A DNA stretch of 64,000 nucleotides from CAMASH01 sp041746635 (GTDB lineage: Bacteria > Verrucomicrobiota > Verrucomicrobiia > Chthoniobacterales > Terrimicrobiaceae): the NCBI GenBank assembly GCA_041746635.1, contig JBGTGQ010000020.1:21755-85754 (forward strand), written 5' to 3'. A program made the translations under genes and the position numbers. How positions within the stretch are numbered: position 1 is the stretch's first letter; each line of letters starts with the position of its first letter. This document shows, piece by piece, positions 23,099 to 31,439 of the stretch. Below the pieces are notes generated by a model that worked only from the letters and a program-made list of their open reading frames with translations, did no database searches and had not been told where the DNA came from.

Positions 23099-23884
23099 AT
23101 GAATACCCCCGGCTGGCTTCTGGCCAAACCCTTCGCCCACCGCGGACTTCACGACCGAGACCGGCCGGAAAATTCCCTGACCGCCATCGACGCCGCCATC
23201 ACAGCGGGTTTCCCGGTGGAAATTGACGTGCAGGAAAGCGCGGACGGCCGGGCGATCGTATTTCATGATTGGCATTTGCAACGTCTCACCGGTCGCGATG
23301 GGTGGGTGCATCGGCTGCCTGCGGCCGAGATTCAACAATTGGCCCTGCTCGAAACCGGACAAAAAGTTCCTGTCCTGGAAGAGGTCTTGGAAGTGATCGC
23401 GGGTCGCGTCCCCCTGCTCATCGAAATCAAGCAATGCCAGCGCCGCAGTGCCTTGGAGCCGGAAATCGCCTGCGTCCTCCAATCCTACCGCGGTTCGTTC
23501 GCCATCCAGTCCTTCAACCCGTTTTGCCTGGGTTGGTTTCGCCGGCACCATCCGGAAATCCTTCGCGGACAAATCTCCTGCGCGTTCGATACCGACGAAC
23601 GGGCCGGTTGGAAAAAATGCCTCCTGAAAAACTATGCCCTGAACTGGCTGAGCCAGCCGCATTTCCTGGCCGATGACTGGAGGAGGCTGCCCACCCCGGC
23701 CACGACCTTGCTGCGCCGTTTTTTCCAATTGCCGCTGCTGGCCTGGACGGTGCGCAGCGCAAACGAGCGGGCGGCGGTCTTGCGCTGGGCCGACAATGTG
23801 ATCTTCGAGGGATTTCGACCCCCTGCTGGTGAAATCAGCACGGATGTCAGCCGGCAGACGCCGAGGGCGGATTTTTCCACATAA
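23099..23884 (+). CDS. Glycerophosphodiester phosphodiesterase family protein
   Basis: This 261-aa GDPD/PLC-like TIM-barrel protein probably hydrolyses glycerophosphodiesters to an alcohol and glycerol 3-phosphate. The catalytic motifs are present: FAHRGLHDRDRPENSLTA (residues 11-28, the H-R-G and E-N-S), EIDVQESADGRAIVFHDWHLQRLTG (metal-binding E-x-D and the second His) and LLIEIKQ. It has no signal peptide, which suggests a cytoplasmic protein. The ATG at 23099 is preferred because upstream sequence is a repeat. Confidence 0.88.
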   Translation: MNTPGWLLAKPFAHRGLHDRDRPENSLTAIDAAITAGFPVEIDVQESADGRAIVFHDWHLQRLTGRDGWVHRLPAAEIQQLALLETGQKVPVLEEVLEVIAGRVPLLIEIKQCQRRSALEPEIACVLQSYRGSFAIQSFNPFCLGWFRRHHPEILRGQISCAFDTDERAGWKKCLLKNYALNWLSQPHFLADDWRRLPTPATTLLRRFFQLPLLAWTVRSANERAAVLRWADNVIFEGFRPPAGEISTDVSRQTPRADFST

Positions 23885-23889
23885 AAAAC

Positions 23890-23926
23890 CCGGAGAAAAC
23901 CGCGGGGCGGCCACTCCGGATTTGTT
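23890..23926. terminator. Probable bidirectional terminator
   Basis: CCGGAG at 23890-23895 pairs with CTCCGG at 23914-23919. An A-rich run precedes it (AAAAAA) and a T-rich stretch follows (ATTTGTT). It lies between the convergent glycerophosphodiesterase and DUF3597 genes. The stem is short, so confidence is moderate. Confidence 0.45.
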
Positions 23927-23945
23927 GAGAGTTTACTTTGGGGAG

Positions 23946-24317
23946 TTACGACAAGAGGTCAGCCGGAACCTTTCCGCCGTTCTCGGCGATTTTTTTGATC
24001 ACTTCCTTGTGCAGCCAGATGTTCATCTTGGCGGAGTCGGAGGTGTCGCCGGTGTAGTGGAGTTCCGCGGCCAGCTCCTTGCGGGCGGAGAGGCTGCTGT
24101 CCATGCCAACGAGCTTCATCAGATCGACGATGGATTTTCTCCATTCGAGCTTCTCGGGATTCTTCGCGGCCAAGCCGTCCAGGATGGCGGTGACATCAAC
24201 AACCGGAGGCGTTGTGGCCGACGCGTCTTGGGGCGGAAGGATGACATCCTTGACTGATTCGACTGCGGCTGCGGCGCCGCCGAAGACTTTGGAAATGAGG
24301 TTGGATAGAAGGCCCAT
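23946..24317 (-). CDS. DUF3597 domain protein
   Basis: This 123-aa protein matches the DUF3597 family, whose function is unknown. The N-terminus MGLLSNLISKVFGGAAAAVE is followed by an Ala/Pro/Thr-rich linker. The conserved domain covers residues about 42-123: VDVTAILDGLAAKNPEKLEWRKSIVDLMKLVG, SSLSARKELAAELHYTGDTSDSAKMNIWLHKEVIKKIAENGGKVP. The layout is typical of the family. It is transcribed alone, away from the zincin gene downstream of an AT-richer 196-base gap in which I see no gene. Confidence 0.85.
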   Translation of the reverse strand: MGLLSNLISKVFGGAAAAVESVKDVILPPQDASATTPPVVDVTAILDGLAAKNPEKLEWRKSIVDLMKLVGMDSSLSARKELAAELHYTGDTSDSAKMNIWLHKEVIKKIAENGGKVPADLLS

Positions 24318-24513
24318 GATGTGTATTTTTTCGTTGGTTAGTTAGCTTGGGTTGGTGATGAGCACGAAACTACCCCTCAACGTGACCGCATTCAACCTCT
24401 GATGGAAAAGTTGTCACAACTTTCTCTTAGCGGTTGTTGAGGTCCGAGTGGTTGGGCGTTCAGCCGAGGTTCGTTCCGCTGCACTTTGTTCGGTCTGCCC
24501 AAGTTGGAAAATC

Positions 24514-24864
24514 TCACCCCAACCCACGTTCCTCCAGATCCCCCTCATCCCAGCCGAGGAAGTGACCGAGTTCGTGCAGGAAAGTCGTGCGAACCTCGTC
24601 GCGAAAAACCTTCATGTCCTCCTCGGAAAAATCCCAGAGATTTTCCAGCCAGAGGCGGATGCGCGGGGTGGGCGCATCCGTTGCGCCCTCGTCGAATAAC
24701 CCGAGCGTGTCCGCTTCCACGCCGGCTGCCAGATCGTCCTCATCGGGCATCGGCTCAAAAAATACGGGCACCTCATCGGCCGCACGGCGCACCTCCAGGG
24801 GAAGACCAGTTAGCGTTTCTTCCACCACCTCTTTGCCCACGCGGGCCAGTTTTTCAAAATTCAT
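24514..24864 (-). CDS. Metallopeptidase family protein (zincin, Zincin_1/DUF1025-like)
   Basis: This 116-aa protein has an HExxH zinc motif with a third ligand downstream, FLHELGHFLGWDEGDLEERG, as in the minimal zincins of PF06262. It also has the conserved N-terminal pattern KEVVEETLTGLPLEVRRAADEVPVFFEPMP. Substrates of this family are unknown. The ATG at 24864 has GAGAAGG four bases before it. The frame continues open much further upstream, but that sequence is antisense to zwf and not real. Confidence 0.85.
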   Translation of the reverse strand: MNFEKLARVGKEVVEETLTGLPLEVRRAADEVPVFFEPMPDEDDLAAGVEADTLGLFDEGATDAPTPRIRLWLENLWDFSEEDMKVFRDEVRTTFLHELGHFLGWDEGDLEERGLG

Positions 24865-24912
24865 TTTGCCTTCTCCGTTGTCACAGTTGTCGGGAATCGT
24901 TATCAGAAATTC

Positions 24913-26445
24913 ATGGCTGACAGCAAAAATGTTAATCCCCTGAGAGAGGGACTCTCCAGCCGCGCGATGCCGGAACCCTGCGCGGTGATCATATTCGGAG
25001 CGACCGGGGATCTCACCCATCGCAAACTTGTCCCGGCTCTTTACAATCTCGCCGGTGATGGGGCGCTGCCACCCGCCGTCAGTGTGATCGGATTTGCCCG
25101 TCGGGAAAAAACCAATGAGATGTTCCGCCAGGAACTGGAGGAGGCCGCGCGAAAATATTCCCGCCAGAAAATCAACGACGAGTTGTGGGCGGGTTTCGCC
25201 TCTTCGATTTTTTACCATCGCAGCGAATTCGATAAACTCGAGGGTTATGAAGCCCTGGCCAGGCGCCTCGACGAATTGGACGCCCAGCGCGGCACACGCG
25301 GTAATCGGCTTTTCTATCTGGCGGCGGGGCCGGATCAATTCGCCGTCATTTTGGAAAACCTGCGCAAAAGCGGACTCAATCACGCGCAGCCGGGAAGCTG
25401 GGCCCGCGTCATCGTGGAAAAACCCTTCGGCACCGATCTGCCCAGCGCCCAGGGTTTGAATCACATGGTGATGGGGTCCTTCCACGAGAAAGACACCTTC
25501 CGCATCGATCACTATCTCGGCAAGGAGACCGCGCAGAACATCATGGTGCTCCGTTTCGCCAACGCGATTTTCGAGCAGTTGTGGAATGCCAAATACATCC
25601 ACCACGTGCAAATCACCGCCAGCGAACCGCTCGGGGTCGAGGGTCGGGCCGGCTACTACGACAAGTCGGGCGCGCTGCGCGACATGGTGCAGAACCATCT
25701 ACTTCAGCTCCTTTGCCTCACCGCCATGGAGCCGCCGGCCGGCCTCGATGCCGACGCCATCCGCGATGAAAAGGTCAAGGTTTTGAAATCCCTCCGTCCG
25801 CTCAAGGGAAACGCCGTGCGCAAGCACGTCGTCCGGGCCCAATACGGCGCGGGCACGATCAACGGAAAACGCGTCGCCGCCTACCGGGACGAGCAAAACA
25901 TCGGACTCGAATCGGTCACCGAAACCTTCGTCGCGCTGCAAATCAACGTGGACAACTGGCGCTGGGCCGGCGTGCCGTTTTTTGTCCGGGTGGGAAAACG
26001 CCTGCCCAAGGGCGGGACCGAGATTGCCATCCATTTTAAAGGCGCTCCCCCCGTTCTCTTCAACGCCAGCGGGGAAACGATTGACGACAACGTTCTAGTC
26101 ATTCGCATCCAGCCGGATGAGGGAATCTCCCTGCGCATGAGCGCCAAGATGCCCGGCTCCAGCCTGCGCATCGAGCCGGTGAAAATGGATTTCCACTATG
26201 GCACCAGCTTTGGCAAAGCCACTCCCGAAGCTTACGAACGCCTGCTTCTTGATGCCATGAGCGGCGATGCCACTCTCTTTGCCCGTCGTGACGAGGTCGA
26301 GGAAGCCTGGAAGTTTGTGGATGCAATCCATGCCGCTTGGGCGGAATACCCCGACGATCTGGCCCTCTATTCCGCCGGGACCTGGGGCCCAACCGAGGCG
26401 GATGAACTCATCAAGCGCCACGGGGCCACCTGGAGACGTCTATGA
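24913..26445 (+). CDS. zwf: Glucose-6-phosphate dehydrogenase
   Basis: This enzyme oxidises glucose 6-phosphate to 6-phosphogluconolactone with NADP+ (oxidative pentose phosphate pathway). The 510-aa product has the Rossmann motif GATGDLTHRK (residues 29-38), EKPFG (169-173) and the catalytic RIDHYLGKE (197-205), with typical C-terminal FVRVGKRLPKG. The start is the ATG at 24913, which diverges from the zincin gene. opcA overlaps its end by ATGA, forming the zwf-opcA pair seen in several phyla. Confidence 0.96.
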   Translation: MADSKNVNPLREGLSSRAMPEPCAVIIFGATGDLTHRKLVPALYNLAGDGALPPAVSVIGFARREKTNEMFRQELEEAARKYSRQKINDELWAGFASSIFYHRSEFDKLEGYEALARRLDELDAQRGTRGNRLFYLAAGPDQFAVILENLRKSGLNHAQPGSWARVIVEKPFGTDLPSAQGLNHMVMGSFHEKDTFRIDHYLGKETAQNIMVLRFANAIFEQLWNAKYIHHVQITASEPLGVEGRAGYYDKSGALRDMVQNHLLQLLCLTAMEPPAGLDADAIRDEKVKVLKSLRPLKGNAVRKHVVRAQYGAGTINGKRVAAYRDEQNIGLESVTETFVALQINVDNWRWAGVPFFVRVGKRLPKGGTEIAIHFKGAPPVLFNASGETIDDNVLVIRIQPDEGISLRMSAKMPGSSLRIEPVKMDFHYGTSFGKATPEAYERLLLDAMSGDATLFARRDEVEEAWKFVDAIHAAWAEYPDDLALYSAGTWGPTEADELIKRHGATWRRL

Positions 26446-27482
26446 GCGTGACCATCGAGGCAGGAGTGCCGGTGGAAATCGGCCGCATCGACCAGGAACT
26501 TGGCAAACTCTGGGAGGACAGCGGCGACACCAAGACACGTGCCTCCCTCATCAATCTGGCCATCTATACCGAGGAAGCCGGCTCGATTGCCGACAACACC
26601 GCGCTCATCGCCCAAATCGCGGGCGAACACGCCTGCCGCGCGCTGCTGATCTTCGCCAATCCTTCCGCCCCGCACGCCCAGGCTCTGGCCTGGCTCAGCG
26701 CCCATTGCCATCTCGCCGGCAAGGGGGAACGTCAGGTTTGCTCCGAACAAATCACCTTTCAACTCGACGGCAAAATGGTGTCCTCCATGCCGAGCATTGT
26801 CTTTTCCCACCTCGATTCCGATCTGCCGCTCTATTTCTGGCGGCAGGGCGAGTTTCGTAAAAAGCTGAATGCCAAATTATGGGCCCGGGTGGACCGGCTC
26901 ATTTACGACAGTGCGGATTGGAACAATCCGGTCGGGCAATTTGCCATCGTGCATGAAATCCGCAATTTCACCGAGGGCCGCACCACCCTTTGCGACCTGA
27001 ACTGGACCCGTCTGCTCGGCACCCGCTTTGCCCTCGCCCAGCTCTTCGATCATTCCTGCGTGCTCGCCCACGTGAAGGATGTCGAGAGCGTTTCCATTGC
27101 CTGCACCCAGCGCATCACCGGACTCTTTCTGCTCGGCTGGCTGGCCGCGCAGATGGGATGGAAATATCAATCGCTGCTGCACAAGGAATCGTTTCTTTCC
27201 CCCGGCGGAACCACCATTGACTTTGAGATCACCGAGACCCCCGGCGAAGCCATCAGCCGCTGTGTTTTTCATTGTCCGCAGGCCTCTTTTGAAATCACCC
27301 GCGAGGCCGGCTCAGCGTATTATCACGCCCGCGTCTGCGGAGATGATGTTTGCGAAACCCCCATGCTCATTTCATCTGGTAAATCCAAACCCGCGGACAT
27401 TCTCCTCATGGAGCTGAGCCGCGGCGGAAAACATCCTCTCTACGACAAGGCCCTCACAGCCATCGGGCCGCTCTTGGGTTAG
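26442..27482 (+). CDS. opcA: OpcA-type glucose-6-phosphate dehydrogenase assembly/activator protein
   Basis: OpcA is an allosteric partner of glucose-6-phosphate dehydrogenase, first described in cyanobacteria. The 346-aa product has conserved OpcA blocks: TRASLINLAIYTEE near residue 31, the EHACRALLIFANP strand, CSEQITFQLDG, LPLYFWRQGEF and the Asp/Trp-rich DSADWNNPVGQF. Direct overlap with zwf (ATGA) supports joint function. A convergent thiD follows within a few bases of its stop. Confidence 0.9.
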   Translation: MSVTIEAGVPVEIGRIDQELGKLWEDSGDTKTRASLINLAIYTEEAGSIADNTALIAQIAGEHACRALLIFANPSAPHAQALAWLSAHCHLAGKGERQVCSEQITFQLDGKMVSSMPSIVFSHLDSDLPLYFWRQGEFRKKLNAKLWARVDRLIYDSADWNNPVGQFAIVHEIRNFTEGRTTLCDLNWTRLLGTRFALAQLFDHSCVLAHVKDVESVSIACTQRITGLFLLGWLAAQMGWKYQSLLHKESFLSPGGTTIDFEITETPGEAISRCVFHCPQASFEITREAGSAYYHARVCGDDVCETPMLISSGKSKPADILLMELSRGGKHPLYDKALTAIGPLLG

Positions 27483-28285
27483 CGAACGGGAAAGTGCTCC
27501 AGCGCGCAGGTTTTTCCCCAGCGCAAATGTCCGGTAATGGCTGCCGTGATATAGTCCTTGGCCGCCGCGACGGATTGGGAAAGCGAAAGCCCGCGCGCCA
27601 GATTGGCCGCCACCGCCGCCGCATAGGTGCAGCCCGAGCCGTGTGTTTCCACGCCGCGAACAAACGGCGCGGAAAATTCCTCGAAGCCATCCGTGGTCAC
27701 CAGAAAATCCACCGCCGTCTTGCCCCGGAGGTGGCCGCCCTTGAGCAGAAATGCGCATCCATACTTTTCCACCAGATTCCAACCCGCTTCCTTCATTTCC
27801 GTGAGATTGCGAATGTCGCGCCCGGCTAGAATTTTCAGTTCGTCAAGGTTGGGAGTCACCAGCGCAGCGCGGGGAAAAAGCAGACGCCGGCAGGCCGCGA
27901 TGGCGGATTTTTTAAGCAACGGATCGCCACTGCTGGCCACCATCACAGGGTCAACCACTAGCTTGGTGTTTTTCGGCCCCAAAATTTCTGCGACCGCTTC
28001 AATGATCGGCGTCGAAAAAAGCATCCCGGTCTTCACTGCTCCCACCGGAAATGCCGCGAAACTCAAGGCGATCTGCTTGGCCACGATTTCCGGTTTGATG
28101 GCTTGTATCGCCGAAACCTTTCCTGGCACCTCCGCCACCACACAGGTGACGGCTGTCAGACCGTAACAGCCAAAATAGGAAAACGTCTTGAGATCGGCCT
28201 GAATGCCGGCTCCGGCGCTGTTGTCGGAACCGGCAATCGAGAGAGCAACCGGACGGCGGCGGGAGGATTTAGTGCTCCTCGCCAC
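27479..28285 (-). CDS. thiD: Hydroxymethylpyrimidine/phosphomethylpyrimidine kinase
   Basis: ThiD phosphorylates HMP to HMP-P and HMP-PP for thiamine synthesis. The 268-aa ribokinase-fold protein has the ThiD motif SIAGSDNSAGAGIQADLKTF (residues about 16-35), VDPVMVASSGDPLL and the anion-hole HGSGCTYAAAVAANLARG. No ATG fits, so I chose the GTG at 28285, which overlaps the end of the upstream protease gene by 17 bases. No TPP riboswitch is apparent. thiE lies about 31 kb away in this window. Confidence 0.9.
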   Translation of the reverse strand: MARSTKSSRRRPVALSIAGSDNSAGAGIQADLKTFSYFGCYGLTAVTCVVAEVPGKVSAIQAIKPEIVAKQIALSFAAFPVGAVKTGMLFSTPIIEAVAEILGPKNTKLVVDPVMVASSGDPLLKKSAIAACRRLLFPRAALVTPNLDELKILAGRDIRNLTEMKEAGWNLVEKYGCAFLLKGGHLRGKTAVDFLVTTDGFEEFSAPFVRGVETHGSGCTYAAAVAANLARGLSLSQSVAAAKDYITAAITGHLRWGKTCALEHFPVR

Positions 28286-28961
28286 GATTTCCGGTGAGAA
28301 CCAAAACGTAATAAAGCAACTGCGACAAGACCGCGACAAATGCTGCCACGTAAGTCAAGGCGGCGGCATCAAGCACCTTGTTAACACCGACTGCCTCTTC
28401 CCCGGGTTGAATCAATCCCATTTCCTGCAACGTGATCTTTGCCCGCCGCGAAGCGTCAAACTCCACCGGCAGCGTAATCAGTTGGAAAACAGCCAGGACC
28501 GCGTAACAAACTGCGGCCATCATGATCGCTTTCATGCCTAGGGCTGGAATGAATATGGCACCCACGATGACAAATGGCAGGATTCGTGAAACCGCCATTG
28601 TCATGGGAACCACAGCCATTCGCCATTGCAGGGGCGCGTACGCTTGTTGGTGTTGAATGGCATGGCCGCACTCATGCGCGGCAATGCCCAGCGCAGCGAC
28701 GGACGGCGTGTTGTAAACATCCGACGAAAGGCAAAGCCGCTTGTGCGTGGGGTCGTAGTGATCGCCCAGCATGTCATTGATCTCGACCACATCGACATCC
28801 TGAATGTTCGATGCGGCTAGAATTTTGCGGGCGGCTTGGGCACCAGTCACTCCGGAGGTCGCCGCCACTTGCTTCCAGTGCCCGAAGGCGCTGGAGACCC
28901 GCATTTGAGCCCAAAGGCCCAGAAGAATCGGAACACCAATAAGGAGAATCCAAAGTATCAT
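28269..28961 (-). CDS. YugP-type zinc metallopeptidase, membrane-bound
   Basis: The 230-aa protein fits the neutral zinc metallopeptidase family (YugP, PF04298). It has an N-terminal membrane segment (MILWILLIGVPILLGLWAQ), the family motif GAQAARKILAASNIQDVDVVEI, the DHYDPTHKRLCLSSDVYN block and the zinc site AAHECGHAIQHQQAY (HExxH variant H-E-C-G-H). Three further hydrophobic segments follow. The ATG at 28961 matches the usual N-terminus. It overlaps thiD downstream. The upstream gap to 29160 contains a MITE-like repeat. Confidence 0.87.
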   Translation of the reverse strand: MILWILLIGVPILLGLWAQMRVSSAFGHWKQVAATSGVTGAQAARKILAASNIQDVDVVEINDMLGDHYDPTHKRLCLSSDVYNTPSVAALGIAAHECGHAIQHQQAYAPLQWRMAVVPMTMAVSRILPFVIVGAIFIPALGMKAIMMAAVCYAVLAVFQLITLPVEFDASRRAKITLQEMGLIQPGEEAVGVNKVLDAAALTYVAAFVAVLSQLLYYVLVLTGNRGEEH

Positions 28962-29025
28962 AAGCGGTAAAAATAGTTCGTTATTTCCGACAATCAACTG
29001 GAACCGGCGTTCAAGAATTTTTTTC

Positions 29026-29162
29026 AACCACGGATGACACGGATTTTCACGGATAAATCAACGAACCACCCGCTTCCAACCCTCATAGCCGCACCAATCA
29101 CAGATTCACTCAGCTACCTGTAAGTTATTTTATCCGTGTCCTTCCGAGCAATCGGTGGTTTC
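29026..29162. repeat. MITE-like inverted repeat (accacggatgacacggat family)
   Basis: The left arm AACCACGGATGACACGGATT continues with TTCACGGATAAA; the right arm is TTTATCCGTGTCC...AATCGGTGGTT. The arms are imperfect over about 30 bases. Its right end reaches the stop codon of the M24 peptidase gene. The type is related in layout, but not in sequence, to the repeat at 3847-3940. Confidence 0.78.
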
Positions 29163-30282
29163 AGATCTCCAGATTCTTCGGAAAGTTGCTCAAAACGCGG
29201 CAGCCTTTGCCCGTGATGACGGCAACATCTTCATGCCGCACCCCGCCGAGGCCGGGGATGTAAATGCCGGGCTCCACCGTGAGAACCTGTCCGGGCTGAA
29301 AATCCGTCATGGAAAAACGCGGGGGCTCATGGATTTCCAAACCCAAGCCGTGTCCGGTCCCATGGAAAAATCCCTGCCAGCGTCCGTCTTTGATCTCCGT
29401 CGGATAGCCACTTTCGGCAAAAAATGCCTTGATGACCTCGTGAGTTTCCCGACCCGATGCGCCCGGCTTCATCGCCAACAAGGCTTTTTCCTGTCCGGCC
29501 AGGCAGGTTTCCCAGATTTTCCGCTGGGCCTCGCTGGCCTGGCCCCGAAGCACGGTGCGCGTCATGTCGCCAAAATATCCGCTGCGGGCGTCGCGGGGAA
29601 AAATATCGAGAATGATGAGTTGATGGGCCAGCAGCGCCCCATGTCCGCGCTCGTGTGGATCGCAAGCCAGATCACCGCAGGCCACGATGGTGTCGCCCCG
29701 GGCCTCGCCGCCCGCGCGCACGACGGCGATTTCCATCTCCCGGCGCAGAAGTTCCGCCGTCAATATCCGACGGGCCCATTGTAGTTTTCCATCCTTCCGA
29801 ATTGTCGCTTCCTTGAGGATTCCCACCCCCCGTTCCAAACCGGCCTCGGCCATGCGCAGGCTGGCTTCGATGGCTTTGATTTCCGGTGGCGCCTTGATTT
29901 CGCGCTCCGGGAAAAATGACCCTTTGGCCGGACGCACCCAAATCTTTTCCTTTCTCAGCAAACGGGCCAGCCCGAGAGGGAAATCCCCCGGAACACCGGC
30001 ATGTTTAGCCCCAAGGTCCTTGAGAAAAGCGGCGACCACTTTCGCATAGGAGGGTTTTCGTTTTTTCGGCCCCTGCACCTGCTTTTCCACTTCGGAATAG
30101 GAAAACACGCCATCCACTTTCGCCTCGCGGCGTCCGCGATCGACTTCGAGATCGCTGAGCAAAACGGCTTTGCGTCCCTTGGACTCGACGAAAACAAAAG
30201 CGTCCGGGGCGCGAAAATGCGTGGCATACAAAATGTCGGCGGAAGCTTCGCTGCACGCGATGATCAATTTTGCTCGTTTCAC
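29161..30282 (-). CDS. M24 family metallopeptidase (Xaa-Pro aminopeptidase-like)
   Basis: The 373-aa protein has an N-terminal creatinase-like domain and a C-terminal pita-bread metallopeptidase domain. The five metal ligands are visible: the two Asp in ILDIFPRDARSGYFGDMTRT, the His in FHGTGHGLGLEIHE, and Glu in TVEPGIYIPG and RHEDVAVI. It likely removes N-terminal residues preceding proline, but related family members include other dipeptidases. It diverges from prmA with only 29 bp between starts. Confidence 0.88.
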   Translation of the reverse strand: MKRAKLIIACSEASADILYATHFRAPDAFVFVESKGRKAVLLSDLEVDRGRREAKVDGVFSYSEVEKQVQGPKKRKPSYAKVVAAFLKDLGAKHAGVPGDFPLGLARLLRKEKIWVRPAKGSFFPEREIKAPPEIKAIEASLRMAEAGLERGVGILKEATIRKDGKLQWARRILTAELLRREMEIAVVRAGGEARGDTIVACGDLACDPHERGHGALLAHQLIILDIFPRDARSGYFGDMTRTVLRGQASEAQRKIWETCLAGQEKALLAMKPGASGRETHEVIKAFFAESGYPTEIKDGRWQGFFHGTGHGLGLEIHEPPRFSMTDFQPGQVLTVEPGIYIPGLGGVRHEDVAVITGKGCRVLSNFPKNLEI

Positions 30283-30311
30283 AATGCCTCACTTTTGCGC
30301 AAGCTGAAGGC

Positions 30312-31193
30312 GTGATCAAGAACCTCCATCGCTGGACGCGGCTCAGTTCCGCCAAGTGGGAAGACGCCTGGGTGGAACGCCTGCGCTTTCTCGGCCCCGA
30401 ACAGGTCGCCTACTTTACCTGGCCGCAGGAGGGGAGCAGGGGCCCCTCCCCCTGCACGCGGGCTTTGAAAATCGAAGCTTACTGCGACGAACGCACCGCC
30501 CGTAAATTGGTCAGTCGCTTCGGCGGGCGCTCCACCAAGATCGCGCCCCACATTTGGACGGGTGATCCAGACCGACCGCGGGCGCCGCTTTCCATCCGGG
30601 GAAAGCTGAAAGTTTTTTCCGACCAGCCCTCCTGGACCGAATGGCGCAAGTCGGGGCGCAAACCCACCGGCATTCTCATTCCCGCCGGCATGGCTTTCGG
30701 GACAGGCGAGCACGCCACCACCGCGACCTGCCTGCGTCTGCTGGCGGATTTGCAGGACGAACTGCCGGAAAAATTCAGCACCCTTGATCTGGGAACAGGC
30801 AGTGGCATTCTGGCCATCGGGGCCACCGCCTTCGGCGCGGGCCGCGTGGAAGCCCTCGACTTCGATCCTCACGCCGTGCGCATCGCCGGACAAAACGCCC
30901 GGGCCAACCGATGCGAAACCATTTCCATCGCCCGTGAAGATGTGCTGAAGCTGAAAACCGCCCGTCCCTTCGACGTCGCGCTGGCCAACCTGTTCAGCGA
31001 TGTCCTGATCGCCGCGTCGCCGCGCATCGCCCGGGCGGTGAAACCCGGCGGCTGGCTGATTTTTTCCGGCGTCCTGCGCAAACAATCCGCGGAAGTTTCC
31101 GCTGCCCTGCAAAAGGCCGGCTTTGCCCGGCCCCGCATCATCCCCCGCGGAAAATGGTGCGCGGGCATCTGCCGGCGACTGACAAAGGCCTGA
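30312..31193 (+). CDS. prmA: Ribosomal protein L11 methyltransferase (PrmA-like)
   Basis: PrmA trimethylates ribosomal protein L11 with S-adenosylmethionine. The 293-aa protein has the SAM motif LDLGTGSGILAIGATAFGA, the IPAGMAFGTGEHATTATCLRLL block that is diagnostic of PrmA, and the N-P/N-L-F motif ANLFSDVLI. The start is a GTG at 30312 preceded by AAGG. Around residues 38-48 a GC-rich palindrome (GGAGGGGAGCAGGGGCCCCT) is read in frame as EGSRGPSPCTRA, probably an inserted REP fragment. Confidence 0.88.
   Translation: MIKNLHRWTRLSSAKWEDAWVERLRFLGPEQVAYFTWPQEGSRGPSPCTRALKIEAYCDERTARKLVSRFGGRSTKIAPHIWTGDPDRPRAPLSIRGKLKVFSDQPSWTEWRKSGRKPTGILIPAGMAFGTGEHATTATCLRLLADLQDELPEKFSTLDLGTGSGILAIGATAFGAGRVEALDFDPHAVRIAGQNARANRCETISIAREDVLKLKTARPFDVALANLFSDVLIAASPRIARAVKPGGWLIFSGVLRKQSAEVSAALQKAGFARPRIIPRGKWCAGICRRLTKA
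30428..30454. repeat. Possible REP family B fragment inside prmA
   Basis: GGAGGGGAGCAGGGGCCCCT and following CCCCCTGC form a GCAGGGG/CCCCTGC hairpin with the same GGAGGG start and GGGCCC centre as the REP-B units. The reading frame is kept. It is shorter than the other copies, so membership is tentative. Confidence 0.45.
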
Positions 31194-31257
31194 AGCTGTG
31201 GGTACTCATGCGGGGCAAGGAGGGAGCAGGACGGGAGTGTTACCGAACCGGGCCGGA

Positions 31258-31315
31258 GTTGGAGTTCACGCTTTAGCGTGCGCCTTGCAGAACAGCCTAA
31301 AGGCTGGACTCCAAC
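31258..31315. repeat. REP family A, copy 3
   Basis: The outer stem GTTGGAGT/ACTCCAAC encloses the hairpins CACGC-TTTA-GCGTG and CAGCC-TAAA-GGCTG, differing from 4985-5042 at only a few bases in the middle. It lies between prmA and the tandem NDK gene. Confidence 0.92.
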
Positions 31316-31439
31316 GCCGCCTTCCGCCAGCGCGCAAGGTGTCTACCAGAAAAACCCTGTTGACGCCCTCCCGCCCCCGCCGATAGCTTTCTCGGCCCGC
31401 TCACGACCGGTTACCGCCCTGTCCGGGCGGAAAAACCCA

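Noticed and set aside
28285..29160. TPP riboswitch upstream of thiD or thiE
   Set aside because: The region before thiD is coding for the YugP protease, and the gap before thiE is only 42 bases. The conserved CUGAGA and related TPP-motif cores are not seen.
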